From Halisarca cf. caerulea (Eukaryota > Porifera > Demospongiae > Chondrillida > Halisarcidae): a stretch of DNA of 55,000 bases. The stretch lies in NCBI GenBank assembly GCA_963170055.1, contig CAUJGJ010000082.1, positions 77,501 through 132,500 on the forward strand, in the 5' to 3' direction. The first letter of the stretch is position 1, and each line of letters opens with the position of its first letter. The notes below the pieces were generated by a model. The model had not been told where the DNA came from. It did no database searches and saw only the letters and a program-made list of their open reading frames with translations. This document shows positions 1 to 25,958 of this stretch, piece after piece. The position numbers were made by a program, and so were the translations under genes.

Positions 1-160
1 ACACATACAGAAACTGATCATAGGACCTCCACCTCCCCCTATCCCCAACAAATATCTTGTCATTCAAATAAACTGCTGTTGGCCACCACATCCTCTCCAA
101 TACATCTGGTTGTTCTCTCCAGTAGAGGTGGGTCAGCTTCAACTTCTCTTCTTCAAACAA
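1..160 (-). CDS. Partial internal exon of an unidentified gene, cut by the window edge
   Basis: Read on the minus strand from 160 to 1, this segment stays open for 53 codons. It follows a plausible 3' splice site (AG at 162-161, preceded by a weak pyrimidine stretch). The peptide starts LFEEEKLKLTHLYW and contains WWPTAVYLNDKIFVGDRG. The AVYLNDKIFVG part resembles the strand of a kelch repeat where a value is shown or named, so a kelch-type beta-propeller protein is possible. Only one repeat-like stretch is visible and the diagnostic double glycine is not clear, so this family call is weak. Earlier exons of the same gene would lie between 160 and about 1550, and later exons lie outside the window. 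The open frame, splice site and lack of repeats favour a real exon. Confidence 0.4.
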   Translation of the reverse strand, partial: MFEEEKLKLTHLYWREQPDVLERMWWPTAVYLNDKIFVGDRGRWRSYDQFLYV

Positions 161-415
161 CTATTCATTGACAGATAAACACATCAAATCAAATCAAATA
201 TATACAAATTAGATAAACCCAACAACAACACAACACATATATCAGGTCAGTCATCCAACCAGTGGGAGCCATAGACAGGTGATTCCTCATTGGTGGGAAC
301 TCATCAGTTTGTTACACCCACTTTAATACAGGGAACACGTCACTTTTATACCGTTCATTCACCACAAAATAACACTTGTGGTTTTAGTGTACAACAACAT
401 CTGATAGAGGTAGTC

Positions 416-1110
416 ATTACTGTATTGTATGGGTAGAAAATTTGAGGGTTCAAATTTTCGCAAATCCAAAAATTTCCTTTATCTCGAAATTTTCGCGGGT
501 ACTAAATTTGGCGTCCCAGCCAAAGGTAGTCACATGAATATCATTTGTGGGGACAGGGGCTGCGCAGAAAACCGTTCAAAGAACATCGAAGTTATGGCAG
601 CCTTTTATTCTATCGACAGTGCAGTTACAGGATACTACGCTTACAGTGATTCAGAAGAAGAGCTGGATTACAGCCAGGTAATGTTGTAATGGGAGAGACA
701 AACCAGTAATCGTTACTACGACGAGTTCTTGTCCTTAAATCCTACATCGAAGAGTTCTAGCTACCCCGTGATCACTACTGAACCAATCGCTTGATCTCCA
801 ACTGTTAGTCTGTGATACTTTCACATGCTCATCTTTTCTTATTCCAATTCCTCTAAACAAATTATAATAACTTGCTTCGGAGGTAGGCTCGAAAGAAACG
901 TTCGAACAAGACGATAGACCGATTCGAAGGGATATCGCTTCCAATGGGACTCGACTACTTAAACAATGTCCCTTAACCTCGTATGGAGCCATGTGTTAAA
1001 CCCTCTCCCGTTGCACTTTGTGCCTAGGATTAATATTCACAGGTTTGGAATGACTCAAAAAATGCAAAAATAAACCACCCACAAAAATTTCTACCCTTAC
1101 GGTAATCAAA
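416..1110. mobile_element. Candidate MITE-like element with related inverted ends
   Basis: The left end (about 418-465) and the reverse complement of the right end (about 1062-1110) are similar. Both start with a TTACYGTA-like palindrome, followed by GGGTAGAAA and a T-rich stretch with a GGGT core. The similarity is imperfect, so I treat this as a possible non-autonomous DNA element. If correct, the small two-exon candidate at 594-999 lies inside it and becomes less likely as a host gene. Confidence 0.25.
594..999 (+). CDS. Hypothetical two-exon small protein (66 aa), weak model
   Basis: Exon 1 (594-677) starts with ATG and encodes 28 residues with an acidic stretch (SDSEEELDYSQ), followed by a GTAATG donor. 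A phase-0 acceptor at 881-882 opens a second exon (883-999) of 38 codons, ending in TAA at 997-999 with a charged peptide (SKETFEQDDRPIRRDIAS). Frame is kept across the junction. I recognise no domain, and the pyrimidine tract before the acceptor is weak. The region may lie within a MITE-like element (416-1110). An open frame also exists on the opposite strand (992-735). Treat this as a possibility rather than a gene. Confidence 0.22.
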
Positions 1111-1555
1111 TTAGTGGGTAGTACTGTATAGCAGGACATTTTGGCGAGGACTTTAATTCTGCACTTTTGCAAGCTGTACCCAACCCACGAAAAATCATTC
1201 CACCATCGCTTTTGCCATTGTTTGCTGGCAGCCATTTTTGGGAGTCCAACATGCTCCAGTTGTGTTCCATGCATTTCAGATACAGCCTGTCTGCGCCAGT
1301 GGAAGCTACAGAAAGTTTTGACAAGCACCTTTCGAGTATTTTGTTAAGTATCTTTAGAGTAATTTATGACCAAAGCGACTTTAAATGAGTCTAATAAAAC
1401 TTGTTATAACCAAAAATCAATCCAATGCGTGGACAGCTCAAACCATCTCTGCTATGCAATGGAAGTAGAAAACTCCCTACACTCGTAACTACATTAACAT
1501 GATACTTTGACCCCACCCACAGGGTATCACTCAAAACATATGAAGGATACTATAG
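1000..1555. other. Intergenic stretch with no supported gene
   Basis: Short frames exist on both strands, but none has a convincing start, splice signal or recognisable peptide. The part at 1090-1390 has AT-rich, repeat-like character. It is the 3' flank of the minus-strand ankyrin gene that ends at 1556. Confidence 0.4.
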
Positions 1556-3035
1556 TCAACAAACCTTGTATTTCCTCACATATGACTTCATTCCATCACT
1601 ATCCACAAACTCAGCCAAGTCGAAGCAGTCCCAACTGAAAGGTTTACCGTTTAGAGAACTCAATCCCGTCACAAGGCAGTAGGGATCGGCACCGTATGAC
1701 ATAAGCTCTTTCACTATTGGGAGGTTGTCCTCCTGAACAGCACGATGAAGTGGAGTCGCCTTGTACGGACATAACGGAGATCGAAAGTCCACCTCAGCTC
1801 CACCCTCCACTAGGACGGACACACCCTCTACAAAGTCGTACTCCACACACTGCATAAGCGGACTACACACGAAACCCTCGGGATTATTCTCGGGCATGTT
1901 CACACACGCTCCTTCTGAAATCAAATCCTTCATCAGACCGACGTCTCTTAAATCAGTGATGGCCACATGCAACCAGTCGTACTTGGCCGCCTCGTTCAGT
2001 TCTACAGACAACATACGTACAACGCGTTAATCACAGGAAAATCAATCAACAAATCATCAATAAATACAGGAACAAACAAACAAGGAAATAGCAACAGCAT
2101 GCAATGAACAAGAAATTAATAGGACATAAATTTAGAGGTTCAAAAGAACATCGATATCTGGTCTGCTATGATTGTACAGTAAACGGTAGTCGAAATAGGC
2201 GGACCTCGTTGGCAATGAGGAATTGTGGAACTCCTTGCCACATATCGATCTCGATCAGCCACTCATCACAATTAAGCACCAAATCCAAACATACCTATGG
2301 ACCCACTTCCTAGCTAACTTTGATCCAGATCGTGCATGCACCTATCACTACATTTGTCCTTGTTCACAATGCATCATGCAACACTTACTTCCGAGCCACT
2401 GATTTCTGTATCTACACAATTATCCGTCACCTCTTGTTCACCCTATTCCAATTGATTTATAATTTATAATTACCTCATCGTCCCCACACTGTCATCCACT
2501 ATTACTTATTTCACCTAGTATAGCTATCCTCCTGTGTACCAACTTATGTCACCTCCCCAACTCACTGTACTCACCCTCAGTTGCTGTAATTAACAGGGCA
2601 AAACAGCACACATTTCTAATTTCCTACGATTATCCACCGTACCTACTTGCGTGTCTTTACCTTTCATTTCATGTAACATTTCCTCTCAGTTACCCCATTC
2701 CGCCACCACTTCTCTTTTTCCTTTGAGGCTGCGTCACATGTTGACGGCAGACCATCAGCCACCCAGTCTACTCACCACCACTATTACGCCACAATGACAT
2801 TGTACCTCACCTGGCTGTAAAGTTGAATTGAATTGAATTGAATTGAATTGAATTGAATGAGGTCCAGCGGGCTATCAATCACAAGAACGCAGTCGTACCG
2901 CTACGCGATCACATCTACATTAAATCAAAGATACTCTATATTTAAATCAACAACAGTTTAGAGCTCACCTCCACCGGTAGCGACAACTAGTTCTTTGTAG
3001 GTCCAGCTCTTTTGCGTTTCTTTCTTTTCAGCCAT
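1556..3035 (-). CDS. Ankyrin-repeat protein, two coding exons (170 aa)
   Basis: Exon 1 runs 3035-2969 and starts MAEKKETQKSWTYKELV. It ends at a GTGAGC donor in phase 1. Exon 2 runs 2001-1556, after a TGTCTGTAG acceptor, and continues in frame to a stop. Ankyrin-type helices are visible in exon 2: LHVAITDLRDVGLMKDLISEG, then SPLMQCVEYDFVEGVSVLVEGGAEVD, and ATPLHRAVQEDNLPIVKELMSYGADP, which is a nearly canonical repeat with TPLH. That gives about three repeats with short flanking tails, so this is a small scaffold or adaptor with no enzymatic domain. I cannot assign an orthologue. The intron (2968-2002) contains a probable non-LTR retroelement tail. Directly upstream of the start codon is a 770-bp GT repeat that would occupy the promoter. 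Confidence 0.7.
2290..2858 (+). mobile_element. Probable 3' fragment of a non-LTR retroelement with a pentamer tail
   Basis: The segment ends in about seven copies of TTGAA/GAATT (2825-2858), directly after GGCTGTAAAG. A simple-repeat tail like this is typical of the 3' end of some LINEs. Upstream, one forward frame reads LANFDPDRACTYHYICPCSQC and is then closed by a stop, which could be the end of an ORF2. It sits antisense in the intron of the ankyrin gene. There is no reverse-transcriptase motif in view, so it would be heavily 5' truncated. Confidence 0.35.
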
Positions 3036-3120
3036 TGTGCTCAGTGAGGGGAAATACAGGGGTGTGGACGGAAGTGACAGGATCAGATGATTCGCGGTAT
3101 GGCAACTAGTTTGGGCTGTT

Positions 3121-3121
<1 letters not shown>

Positions 3122-3197
<76 letters not shown>

Positions 3198-3256
3198 AAG
3201 CGTGCGTGCGTGTGTGTGTGTGTGTGTGTATGTGTGTGTGTGCGTGTGTGTGTGTG

Positions 3257-3331
<75 letters not shown>

Positions 3332-3390
3332 AAGCGTGCGTGCGTGTGTGTGTGTGTGTGTGTATGTGTGTGTGTGCGTGTGTGTGTGTG

Positions 3391-3447
<57 letters not shown>

Positions 3448-3504
3448 AAGCATGTGTGTGTGTGTGTGTGTGTGTGCGTGTGTGTATGTGTGTGTGTGTG
3501 TGTG

Positions 3505-3539
<35 letters not shown>

Positions 3540-3778
3540 ATGTGTACATGTGTGCATGTGCGTGTGTGCGTATGTGTGTGTGTGTGTGCATGTGTGTGTA
3601 TGTGCATGCGCGTGTGTGTGTGTGCATGTGTGTGTGTATGTGTGCGTATGTGTGTGTATGTGTGTGTATGTGTGTGTATGGGTGTGGTATGTGTGTGTGT
3701 GTGTATGTGTGTGTGTGCGTGCGTGTGTGTGTGTGTGTGTATGTGTGTGCATGTGTGCATGTGTGCATGTGTGTGTGC

Positions 3779-3845
<67 letters not shown>

Positions 3846-3893
3846 GGTGTGGTATGTGTGTGTGTGTGTGTGTGTGTGTTTGTGTGTATTTGC
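3122..3893. repeat. Compound (TG)n array, about 770 bp
   Basis: This is a nearly pure TG tract interrupted by GCAAGCGTGCGTGCG, GTATG, GCATG and GGGTGTGGTATG variants. A segment of about 130 bp including GCAAGCGTGCGTGCG is present twice (near 3196 and 3331), so blocks of the microsatellite have been duplicated. It lies immediately upstream of the ankyrin gene start (3035, minus). Long Cys/Val and His/Thr frames through it are artefacts. Confidence 0.95.
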
Positions 3894-3899
3894 ATGCCC

Positions 3900-4767
3900 A
3901 TAGATATTCTTAGCACAAGTATGTGTATGAGTCCCCTAATATCACTCTAGGAATCTCTTTTTTGGTGGATTACTAGAGGCTATAGTATTCAATAGTAGTA
4001 TAGCCCAAAACTGATTGAATATAATATTGTGTTTTTGAAATTCATTCACTGATCTCTCCATCATATTATTTGTTGCTGTGTCTTTTAACCAAACTTTTTT
4101 TTGTTTGGAATTTTTGTAGTCCCTCCTTATTTCTTTTCTTCTTGTGTTTGTCCTTTGTCCCTTTTTCTTTTCTTTTCTTTCCCTTGTCCCTTTTTCTTTA
4201 CAGTAGCCTCTGGCTGAAGGTTCCCCAGGTTAAATAAGAATACCCTATACCCTATACCCTGCACCCTGATACCTGATACCCAACAGAGGTGTACACATTT
4301 AAAGGGATATGGCATGTACTCATCCACGCACATACACATACACACACATGCACACTACAAAGCTTCGGATACTGCATGTGCACTGCAATGAACCGACCTG
4401 ACCTGCATGTGACCTGCATGTGACCTGTATGCACTGATTGACCTTCATGTGACCTTCATGTGACCTTCATGTGACCTGCATATGGTCTCAATGCACAGAT
4501 TATACCATTGCTTTCTGATTAGAACATTACAACAATAAATTTGATATGTACAAATGCATAATTATCAGTCGATGTACAGGTAATTCAATAGGAAATACAA
4601 ACAAGGTTTGATTATCAAAAATTATAGAAACTAGTTTTTATGATAATATTGCTTTCGTCTGAGTAGGGGAGATCCCCTGTAGCTGGACGATGAGGGGGTG
4701 GGGGAGGGTGGACTGCGGTAACCTATAAGGTGAAGATTACTATGACAATATTTCCATGGCAACCACT
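3900..4767. other. Intergenic stretch; degenerate TACCCTA-like run
   Basis: No gene is supported. At 4241-4281 there is a short run of TACCCTA-like units (telomere-like, degenerate), directly after a segment ending AGGTTAAATAAGAA. This may be the repeat tail of a retroelement. At 4380-4480 short CATGTGACCTKCATGTGACC units repeat. The EFA6 stop codon is at 4768. Confidence 0.4.
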
Positions 4768-17142
<12,375 letters not shown>

Positions 17143-17671
17143 AGTAATACCTGTAAGAACTGCAGGGAGGGAGGGAGGGAGTGGGTTAGATGTTGGGTGT
17201 GGTCAGGTGACAACCACACCCCTTTTACGGCTTGGATGTGATTACACAACAAATACCGAATATTCCATACAACACTGTACACAGTACTGGACACCTACAC
17301 ATAGGTACCTACCTACCTACATAGGTGTACGTACATATGTATTCATGTGTACATACAGTACGTAGGTAGGTATGGACACATGCTTTCTGTGTGTGTACAC
17401 AACAAGAGATGAAACCACTCAAAGGATATCAAAGACAGAGGAAGGACTCCTTCAAATAACACTTGCCCCACAAGAGCAAGGACTCCTTCAACTGCCCCAC
17501 AAGAGCAAGGACTCCTTCAACTAGCACTTGCCCCACAAGAGCAAGGACTCCTTCAAGTACATACACATGTCCATCAACTACCACTTGTGGTGTGTGAGCC
17601 TTCAAGTGGTTGTAGAATGTGCTACTTAGCAAGGAACAAGTGTCTGAATGCATGTACACAAGTACACAGTT

Positions 17672-18205
17672 GGGCTGATGGACTACTAGTAGTGGAGCTG
17701 ATGGACTACTAGCAGTGGAGCTGATGGACTACTAGCAGTTGAGCTGATGGACTACTAACAGTGGAGCTGATGGACTACTAGCAGTTGAGCTGATGGACTA
17801 CTAGCAGTGGAGCTGATGGACTACTAGCAGTGGAGCTGATGGACTACTAGCAGTGGAGCTGATGGACTACTAGCAGTGGAGCTGATGGACTACTAGCAGT
17901 GGAGCTGATGGACTACTAGCAGTTGAGCTGATGGACTACTAGCAGTGGAGCTGATTGACTACTAGCAGTGGAGCTGATGGACTACTAGCAGTGGAGCTGA
18001 TGGACTACTAGCAGTTGAGCTGATGGACTACTAGCAGTGGAGCTGATGGACTACTAGCAGTGGAGCTGATGGACTACTAGCAGTGGAGCTGATGGACTAC
18101 TAGCAGTGGAGCTGATGGACTACTAGCAGTGGAGCTGATGGACTACTAGCAGTGGAGCTGATGGACTACTAGCAGTGGAGCTGATGGACTACTAGCAGTG
18201 GAGTA
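17672..18205. repeat. 23-bp minisatellite upstream of EFA6
   Basis: About 23 units of AGCTGATGGACTACTAGCAG plus TGG lie in the EFA6 5' region, between the first coding exon and RPS14. A preceding short array (17440-17560) has CAAGGACTCCTTCAA units. Confidence 0.93.
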
Positions 18206-18409
18206 AGAGGCAACTGCATATCAGAGAGGGGAACAAACTACGAATGTGTATCTTCACAGATCCTTGTACTCCGTTAGCTGTGATTACAGAACAAAAAGCT
18301 AAATATTCAAACACACAGGAAAGCTTCGTCTACTAGACCAAGTGTGCCATGGATGCTCAGCAAGGATCAAGATCCTGGCTTCATTCTCCTAAGTATTCAA
18401 TACACCTAC

Positions 18410-18540
18410 CTACTGTACCCACCTACCTACCTACCCACCCACCTACCTACCCACCTACCCACCCACCCACCTACCCACCCACCCACCTACCTACCCACCT
18501 ACGTACGTACCTACCCACCTACCTACCCACCTACCTACAC
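18410..18540. repeat. (CCTACCCA)n-like tract
   Basis: A mixture of CTACCTAC and CACCCACC tetramers and octamers, about 130 bp. Confidence 0.9.
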
Positions 18541-19320
18541 TGCTAGCACAGGATTGTGAAACCAATACATATGCACACCTGAACCCCTCAGCTAAAGCAG
18601 CTTTGAATTTGTTCTCAGGTTAAAGGAAATTTGAAAGTGGACAGGCCCTCTCTTGTCGAACTAGGGAGTAGCAGTAGTCTCAACCCCTCCCCCCACTCCC
18701 CCACCACTAATCAACTAGCCCAGCTCAGCTCAAGTGAGCAGAGGAGCTAGTGTCTCAACATGAGAGATGCTAGACATGGCACTGCTGGTTGGTGGCATAC
18801 ATAGCTGAACCTTCTAAACAGAATCCCTCAGCTGTGGTACATTCTCAACAATGGACTTGCTATGTTATACAAACAAACAAACTCAAACAGTGGGAATCTC
18901 TGTCATGTTACGTACGACATACGCACAAGGTTTTAACCTCCACAACGTCTGCCACAGAGACACTCAATTCTAGTTCTTGACAGTTGCAGAGCTATTGCAA
19001 ACATGTTCACAAGGACATTCAAACATTTCTTTAACGAAATAATTCTGGTTCACCTATTACAGGCTTCTTCAGACACACATACAACAACTGTAAAGAAACA
19101 TTAAGCTCTATACAGTTCTCCCTCCCATTCTCCCATCGGATGAGATAGAACGAGATGAGGCAGGGGGGGGGGGGGTGAGGTGGCAAAACAGTTTTGAAGA
19201 TAACACTTAACACTCAAATGTGCTTTACAAACAACAACAGATGAACAATGGAAACAGAACAAATCCACTGGCACAGCAGGTAAACTTAAAAACAGTACAC
19301 AGTATGCATCTATTCTATAG

Positions 19321-19369
<49 letters not shown>

Positions 19370-19640
19370 TGTGTGCGCACCCTAGTCATGTACTAATTAA
19401 TTCAATCGGCTATTACTGGATGCACACACCAACACAGAACAAAACAAGAGCATCGAAAAACGATTGGCAGCTAACTCAGGTCGACGCCAACATTGGATTA
19501 TTCTTGACCCCTACTCCTTTTGATCATAGCACAACATCAATAGGATACAGGTGAAGTTTTTTGCCTCACCCTAACCGACTTGTCGTGAATAACTTCTTCT
19601 TCGAAGACTTCAGACAGCTTCGGACGACAAACAAAACATA
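18541..19640. other. Divergent intergenic region between EFA6 and RPS14
   Basis: No coding exon is supported here. It holds a (TG)n run (19323-19375) and a G-homopolymer (about 19164-19174). It should contain the EFA6 promoter and non-coding first exon (minus strand) and the RPS14 promoter (plus strand), perhaps shared. I cannot place the EFA6 start site. Confidence 0.4.
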
Positions 19641-19721
19641 ATTCAGTCTCGGATTCAGTTTAATTGAGAGTGGAGTCGATACCTGTCATTATAGTGTGGG
19701 CGGAGTCCGCAATTAGTTGTA

Positions 19722-19738
19722 CTTTTCTCGTGGCGAAG
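19722..19738 (+). promoter_or_regulatory. Likely RPS14 transcription start with a TOP-like pyrimidine tract and tiny 5' UTR exon
   Basis: CTTTTCTCGTGGCGAAG is followed by GTTGGT, a usable donor. The coding exon begins two bases after an acceptor (TTTTTAG, ending 19851). A C followed by pyrimidines at the start of a short untranslated exon is the known arrangement of animal ribosomal protein genes, which are growth-regulated through TOP mRNAs. This is inferred from pattern only. Confidence 0.45.
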
Positions 19739-19853
19739 GTTGGTAAAAGAATCGACTTTATTGTGCTCGATTTTCTGGATAGCTGTTTCTTTCTTCTGTT
19801 TTTTGTGTTGTTTGATACGTTTTGTTTAAATCTTTGTTTGTCTATTTTTAGGC

Positions 19854-23087
<3,234 letters not shown>

Positions 23088-23353
23088 AATGGACTGGTCA
23101 ATACACTGTTTGTGTCTTGTCATGTTTCAATGATTTATGAATGAACACTTCCGAGTTACAAAGCTATGGACCACTCAGCCCTTGCTGCGAGGGTAGATGG
23201 CACAATACACAACGGCACTGGCCGCCCTTCACCTGTAGATGCCTGTCTGCCAAGAGGAGTATCTATGGTGTATCCCAGCTTCGTGTTGGGTCTGTGGGCC
23301 AACTTGGCACTGGGTAAAGTCCCGTTTAGGATACAATGCAATTCTCAAGAGAT
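23088..23353. other. RPS14 3' flank
   Basis: 3' UTR and downstream sequence up to the Penelope target site. No further gene or repeat was recognised. Confidence 0.5.
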
Positions 23354-23398
23354 AATACTAAGATGTTGAGAAAAGGCTTGAACGGCTAGGTAGCATTG

Positions 23399-23555
23399 TA
23401 GTCAATGATCTTAGCGGAAATCACTAGCCAAAGGAGATTATTTACACCAAACGTTTCGGCAGCCAACTGCTACCTTCATCGGTGGTATGATACAAGAGAC
23501 AGTGCCTGAGCTTAAATTGTGGTGTATGACAGTTGTTGATGCGAGGTAATGAATA
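23399..23555 (+). repeat. Left inverted terminal repeat of the Penelope-like element
   Basis: Its reverse complement matches 25788-25944 with a few substitutions. It contains the hammerhead-like block at 23453-23482 (on the minus strand), with one core change compared with the right copy (CGATGA in place of TGATGA). Confidence 0.9.
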
Positions 23556-23582
23556 ATATTAACTGTGGGTGATGAATAGAGT

Positions 23583-25794
23583 TTAACTTAATAGAGATTG
23601 TGAGTGATGGTGAAAATATAGGTTTACATCAAGATCTTGTATACTGTGGGGAGTGTTCCTAGTTCTCTGTTCAGGGATGAGGGTTCCTTCTGGATCATCC
23701 AGGATTCCACTAAGCATCTCTTGGATGTGTGTGTACAATTGTCCAATACTTCTGTGCGGGTCCAATCTATTGTGTGTCCTGTTCTTTCTGAGTGTTCGGC
23801 TAAGGCTGATGTGGCTATCTTCTTGTCCCTAACTGAACGCTGGTGCTCCTTACTCTTTGTCCTAGGGTCCTACCAGTCTGTCCTATGTAAACTCTGGGGC
23901 AGCTACTACAAGGGATTTTATACACAACACCTGCTTTGTCCTGTAGTGGGGTGGGATCTTTTGGGTGTACTAACATCTGCCTTAGGGTATTGTTTGGCCC
24001 AAAGGTTGTCTTAATATCTAGTGGGGCAAGGATACGTCTAATGGCCTCTGAGGTGCCTTTGACATATGGGATTGAAACATAGGTGGAATTAGTAGTTGTA
24101 GACTGTGAGGGGACATCTGAGGTCGGCCTAAGCTGGGAGAATCGGTTGATCATTTTTCTGGGATAGCCATTTAAATCTAGGGCATTGTCTACTTTCTGCT
24201 GTTCTTCCAATTTCAAACTGGCATTGGAGGGTATGGTCTGGGCTCTATGGTGGAGGGTTCTGACAACAGCTGCCTTATGGGCTGAGGGATGGTGGGAAGA
24301 GTAGTCTAGGTACTTGTTTGTGTGGGTGGGTTTCCTATATACTGTGGTATCTATGGTGTTGTCAGGATTCCGGAGGATCAGTACATCTAGGAATGCTAGC
24401 TGGGCTTGGGCTTCTCTTTCTAATGTGAACTGGATGGTATCCTCTATGGTGTTTAGGTGGCAGTGGAAATCCTGCACAGTATCAGATCTAAGGGCGCAAC
24501 ATGTGTCGTCTACATATCTTTTCCAAAATTTTGGAGGATTGGGGTAGGTGCTTAGGGCTCTGGATTCAACATCTTCCATAACTAGGTCTGCTACCACTAC
24601 TGATACAGGTGAACCCATGGCTGTTCCATGAATCTGCTGATAGAAGGTGTCACGAAAGGCAAAATAAGTAGCATTAAGGCATAGTTCTAGGAGGGATATA
24701 ATCTCATCTACAGAAAGGGAGGTGCGCTCAGGGAGAGATGCATCATCCTTAAGACGTTGACATGCAACTCTGGTAGCTAGGCCTGTAGGAATCTTGGTAA
24801 AGAGGGATACCACATCAAAGGATACTAGGACTTCATCTTCTGCTATGGTCTGTGAGGAGATAAACTTGGCAAATTCGGATGAGTTACGGACATGGTGATC
24901 AGTATTACCAACTAGGGGGGAGAGAATACTAACTAGGTGCTTGGACAAACAGTAGGTTGGAGAGGATACAAAGGATACTATTGGTCTTAAAGGGACATGA
25001 GGTTTGTGGATTTTAGGGAGGGCGTAGAGAAAAGGAATGTGGCCTGCTGAGCTACGAAGCTTGTTATACTGGGACTCAGACAGATGGTCTGACCGTCTAA
25101 GGGACAGTAAAATGGCATTCATTTCTCGCTGTAGGGAGGAGGTGGGGTCTTTAGGCAGGATTTTGTAGGTGGTGGTATCCGACAACATAGTTTTTACCTT
25201 GGTGTCATAGGAGCTCTTATCCATTACAACAGTGGCACGACCTTTGTCTGCTGGGAGAATTACTAGGCTGGTATCTTGGCGGAGTTCTCTCAGGGCCTTT
25301 GATTCTAGTGGACTAAGGTTGGGTGCTGAAGGTTTTGCTTTACTGAGAACACCTATGATCTGGGTGCGTGCTTTGTCTATGACATCTGGGGTGGCCTGGG
25401 TTCTTCTTAGGGCATCTTCGGCACTGGCTACAATTTTGGAAGTGGGAATATGTTTCGAGGGGAGGGCATAGTTAAGGCCTTTTGCTAAGACAGATTGTTG
25501 GGTCTGGTTTAAGTCTATGGAGGACAGGTTGACTACCCATTGCCTAGGAGGGGGTTGCCTGGTGTTTCTGTGATTGAAGAGGTTATCAAATTTACGAATC
25601 TGGATGGTTTTTGATCTCTGGGACTCATACTGGGCCTGTTCTATACATTTCTCTTCTAATTGTTCAAAGAGTTCTGGTCCTAGGGTGAATTCTAATTGAC
25701 GTCTTTGGAAGAACAGGTCCGTCTCTAATTGGCGTGTTTTCCTATAGCATTCCTGGATGCGTGCTGCTAGAAAATGGTGGGAGGCATTATTCAT
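23583..25794 (-). pseudogene. Penelope-like reverse transcriptase with GIY-YIG endonuclease, frameshifted near the C-terminus
   Basis: The main frame (25794-23815, 659 codons) starts MNNASHHFLAARIQECYR; the ATG lies at the edge of the inverted repeat. The N-terminal part has the Penelope-type VVNLSSIDLNQTQQ and KGLNYALPSKHIP. Reverse-transcriptase motifs are LPADKGRATVVMDKSSY (180-196), SFDVVSLFTKIP (325-336), GTAMGSPVS (390-398) and catalytic YVDD (427-430). GIY-YIG begins at VVYKIPCSSCPRVYIGQTGR (623-642). After QRV (about 647) the frame shifts by one base near 23854, and the coding pattern (basic EHQ-type helix, then TLIPEQR) continues in another frame to about 23583. The endonuclease domain is therefore broken, so this copy is probably inactive while the reverse transcriptase is intact. 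The enzyme would copy element RNA at a nicked target. Confidence 0.9.
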
Positions 25795-25944
25795 TACCTC
25801 GCATCAACAACTGTCATACACCACTATTTAAGCTCAGGCACTGTCTCTTGTATCATACCACTGATGAAGGTAGCAGTTGGCTGCCGAAACGTTTGGTGTA
25901 AATAATCTCCTTTGGCTAGTGATTTCCGCTAAGATCATTGACTA
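25788..25944 (-). repeat. Right inverted terminal repeat of the Penelope-like element
   Basis: Inverted copy of 23399-23555. It carries the hammerhead-like block 25861-25890 and, at its inner edge, the start codon of the reverse-transcriptase frame. Confidence 0.9.
25861..25890 (+). ncRNA. Hammerhead-ribozyme-like core in the terminal repeat
   Basis: The sequence reads CTGATGA, one A, then GGTAGC, loop AGTTG, GCTGCC, GAAAC. GGTAGC/GCTGCC can form a six-pair stem II (one G-U) between the two conserved boxes of a hammerhead. A GTA that could serve as the cleavage triplet follows a short possible stem III. The extra A after CTGATGA and a poor stem I make activity uncertain. Hammerhead motifs are known in terminal repeats of Penelope-like elements. 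Confidence 0.5.
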
Positions 25945-25958
25945 CAATACTAAGATGT

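Larger units (their letters stand above)
23367..25945 (-). mobile_element. Penelope-like retroelement, nearly complete, with inverted terminal repeats and a 13-bp target duplication
   Basis: The element lies between RPS14 and the FAM13-like gene. Both flanks carry AATACTAAGATGT (23354-23366 and 25946-25958), a target-site duplication in the size range known for Penelope-like elements. Inverted repeats of about 157 bp (23399-23555 and 25788-25944) enclose a reverse-transcriptase/GIY-YIG frame read on the minus strand. A unique 32-nt extension (23367-23398) lies past the 3' inverted repeat. The perfect duplication and near-identical repeats point to a young insertion, although the frame is broken (see the ORF entry). 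Confidence 0.93.

Noticed and set aside
2958..3950. Long Cys/Val and His/Thr open frames of 220-290 codons on both strands
   Set aside because: They are translations of the (TG)n array and have no non-repeat content, apart from the 22-codon exon 1 of the ankyrin gene at one end.
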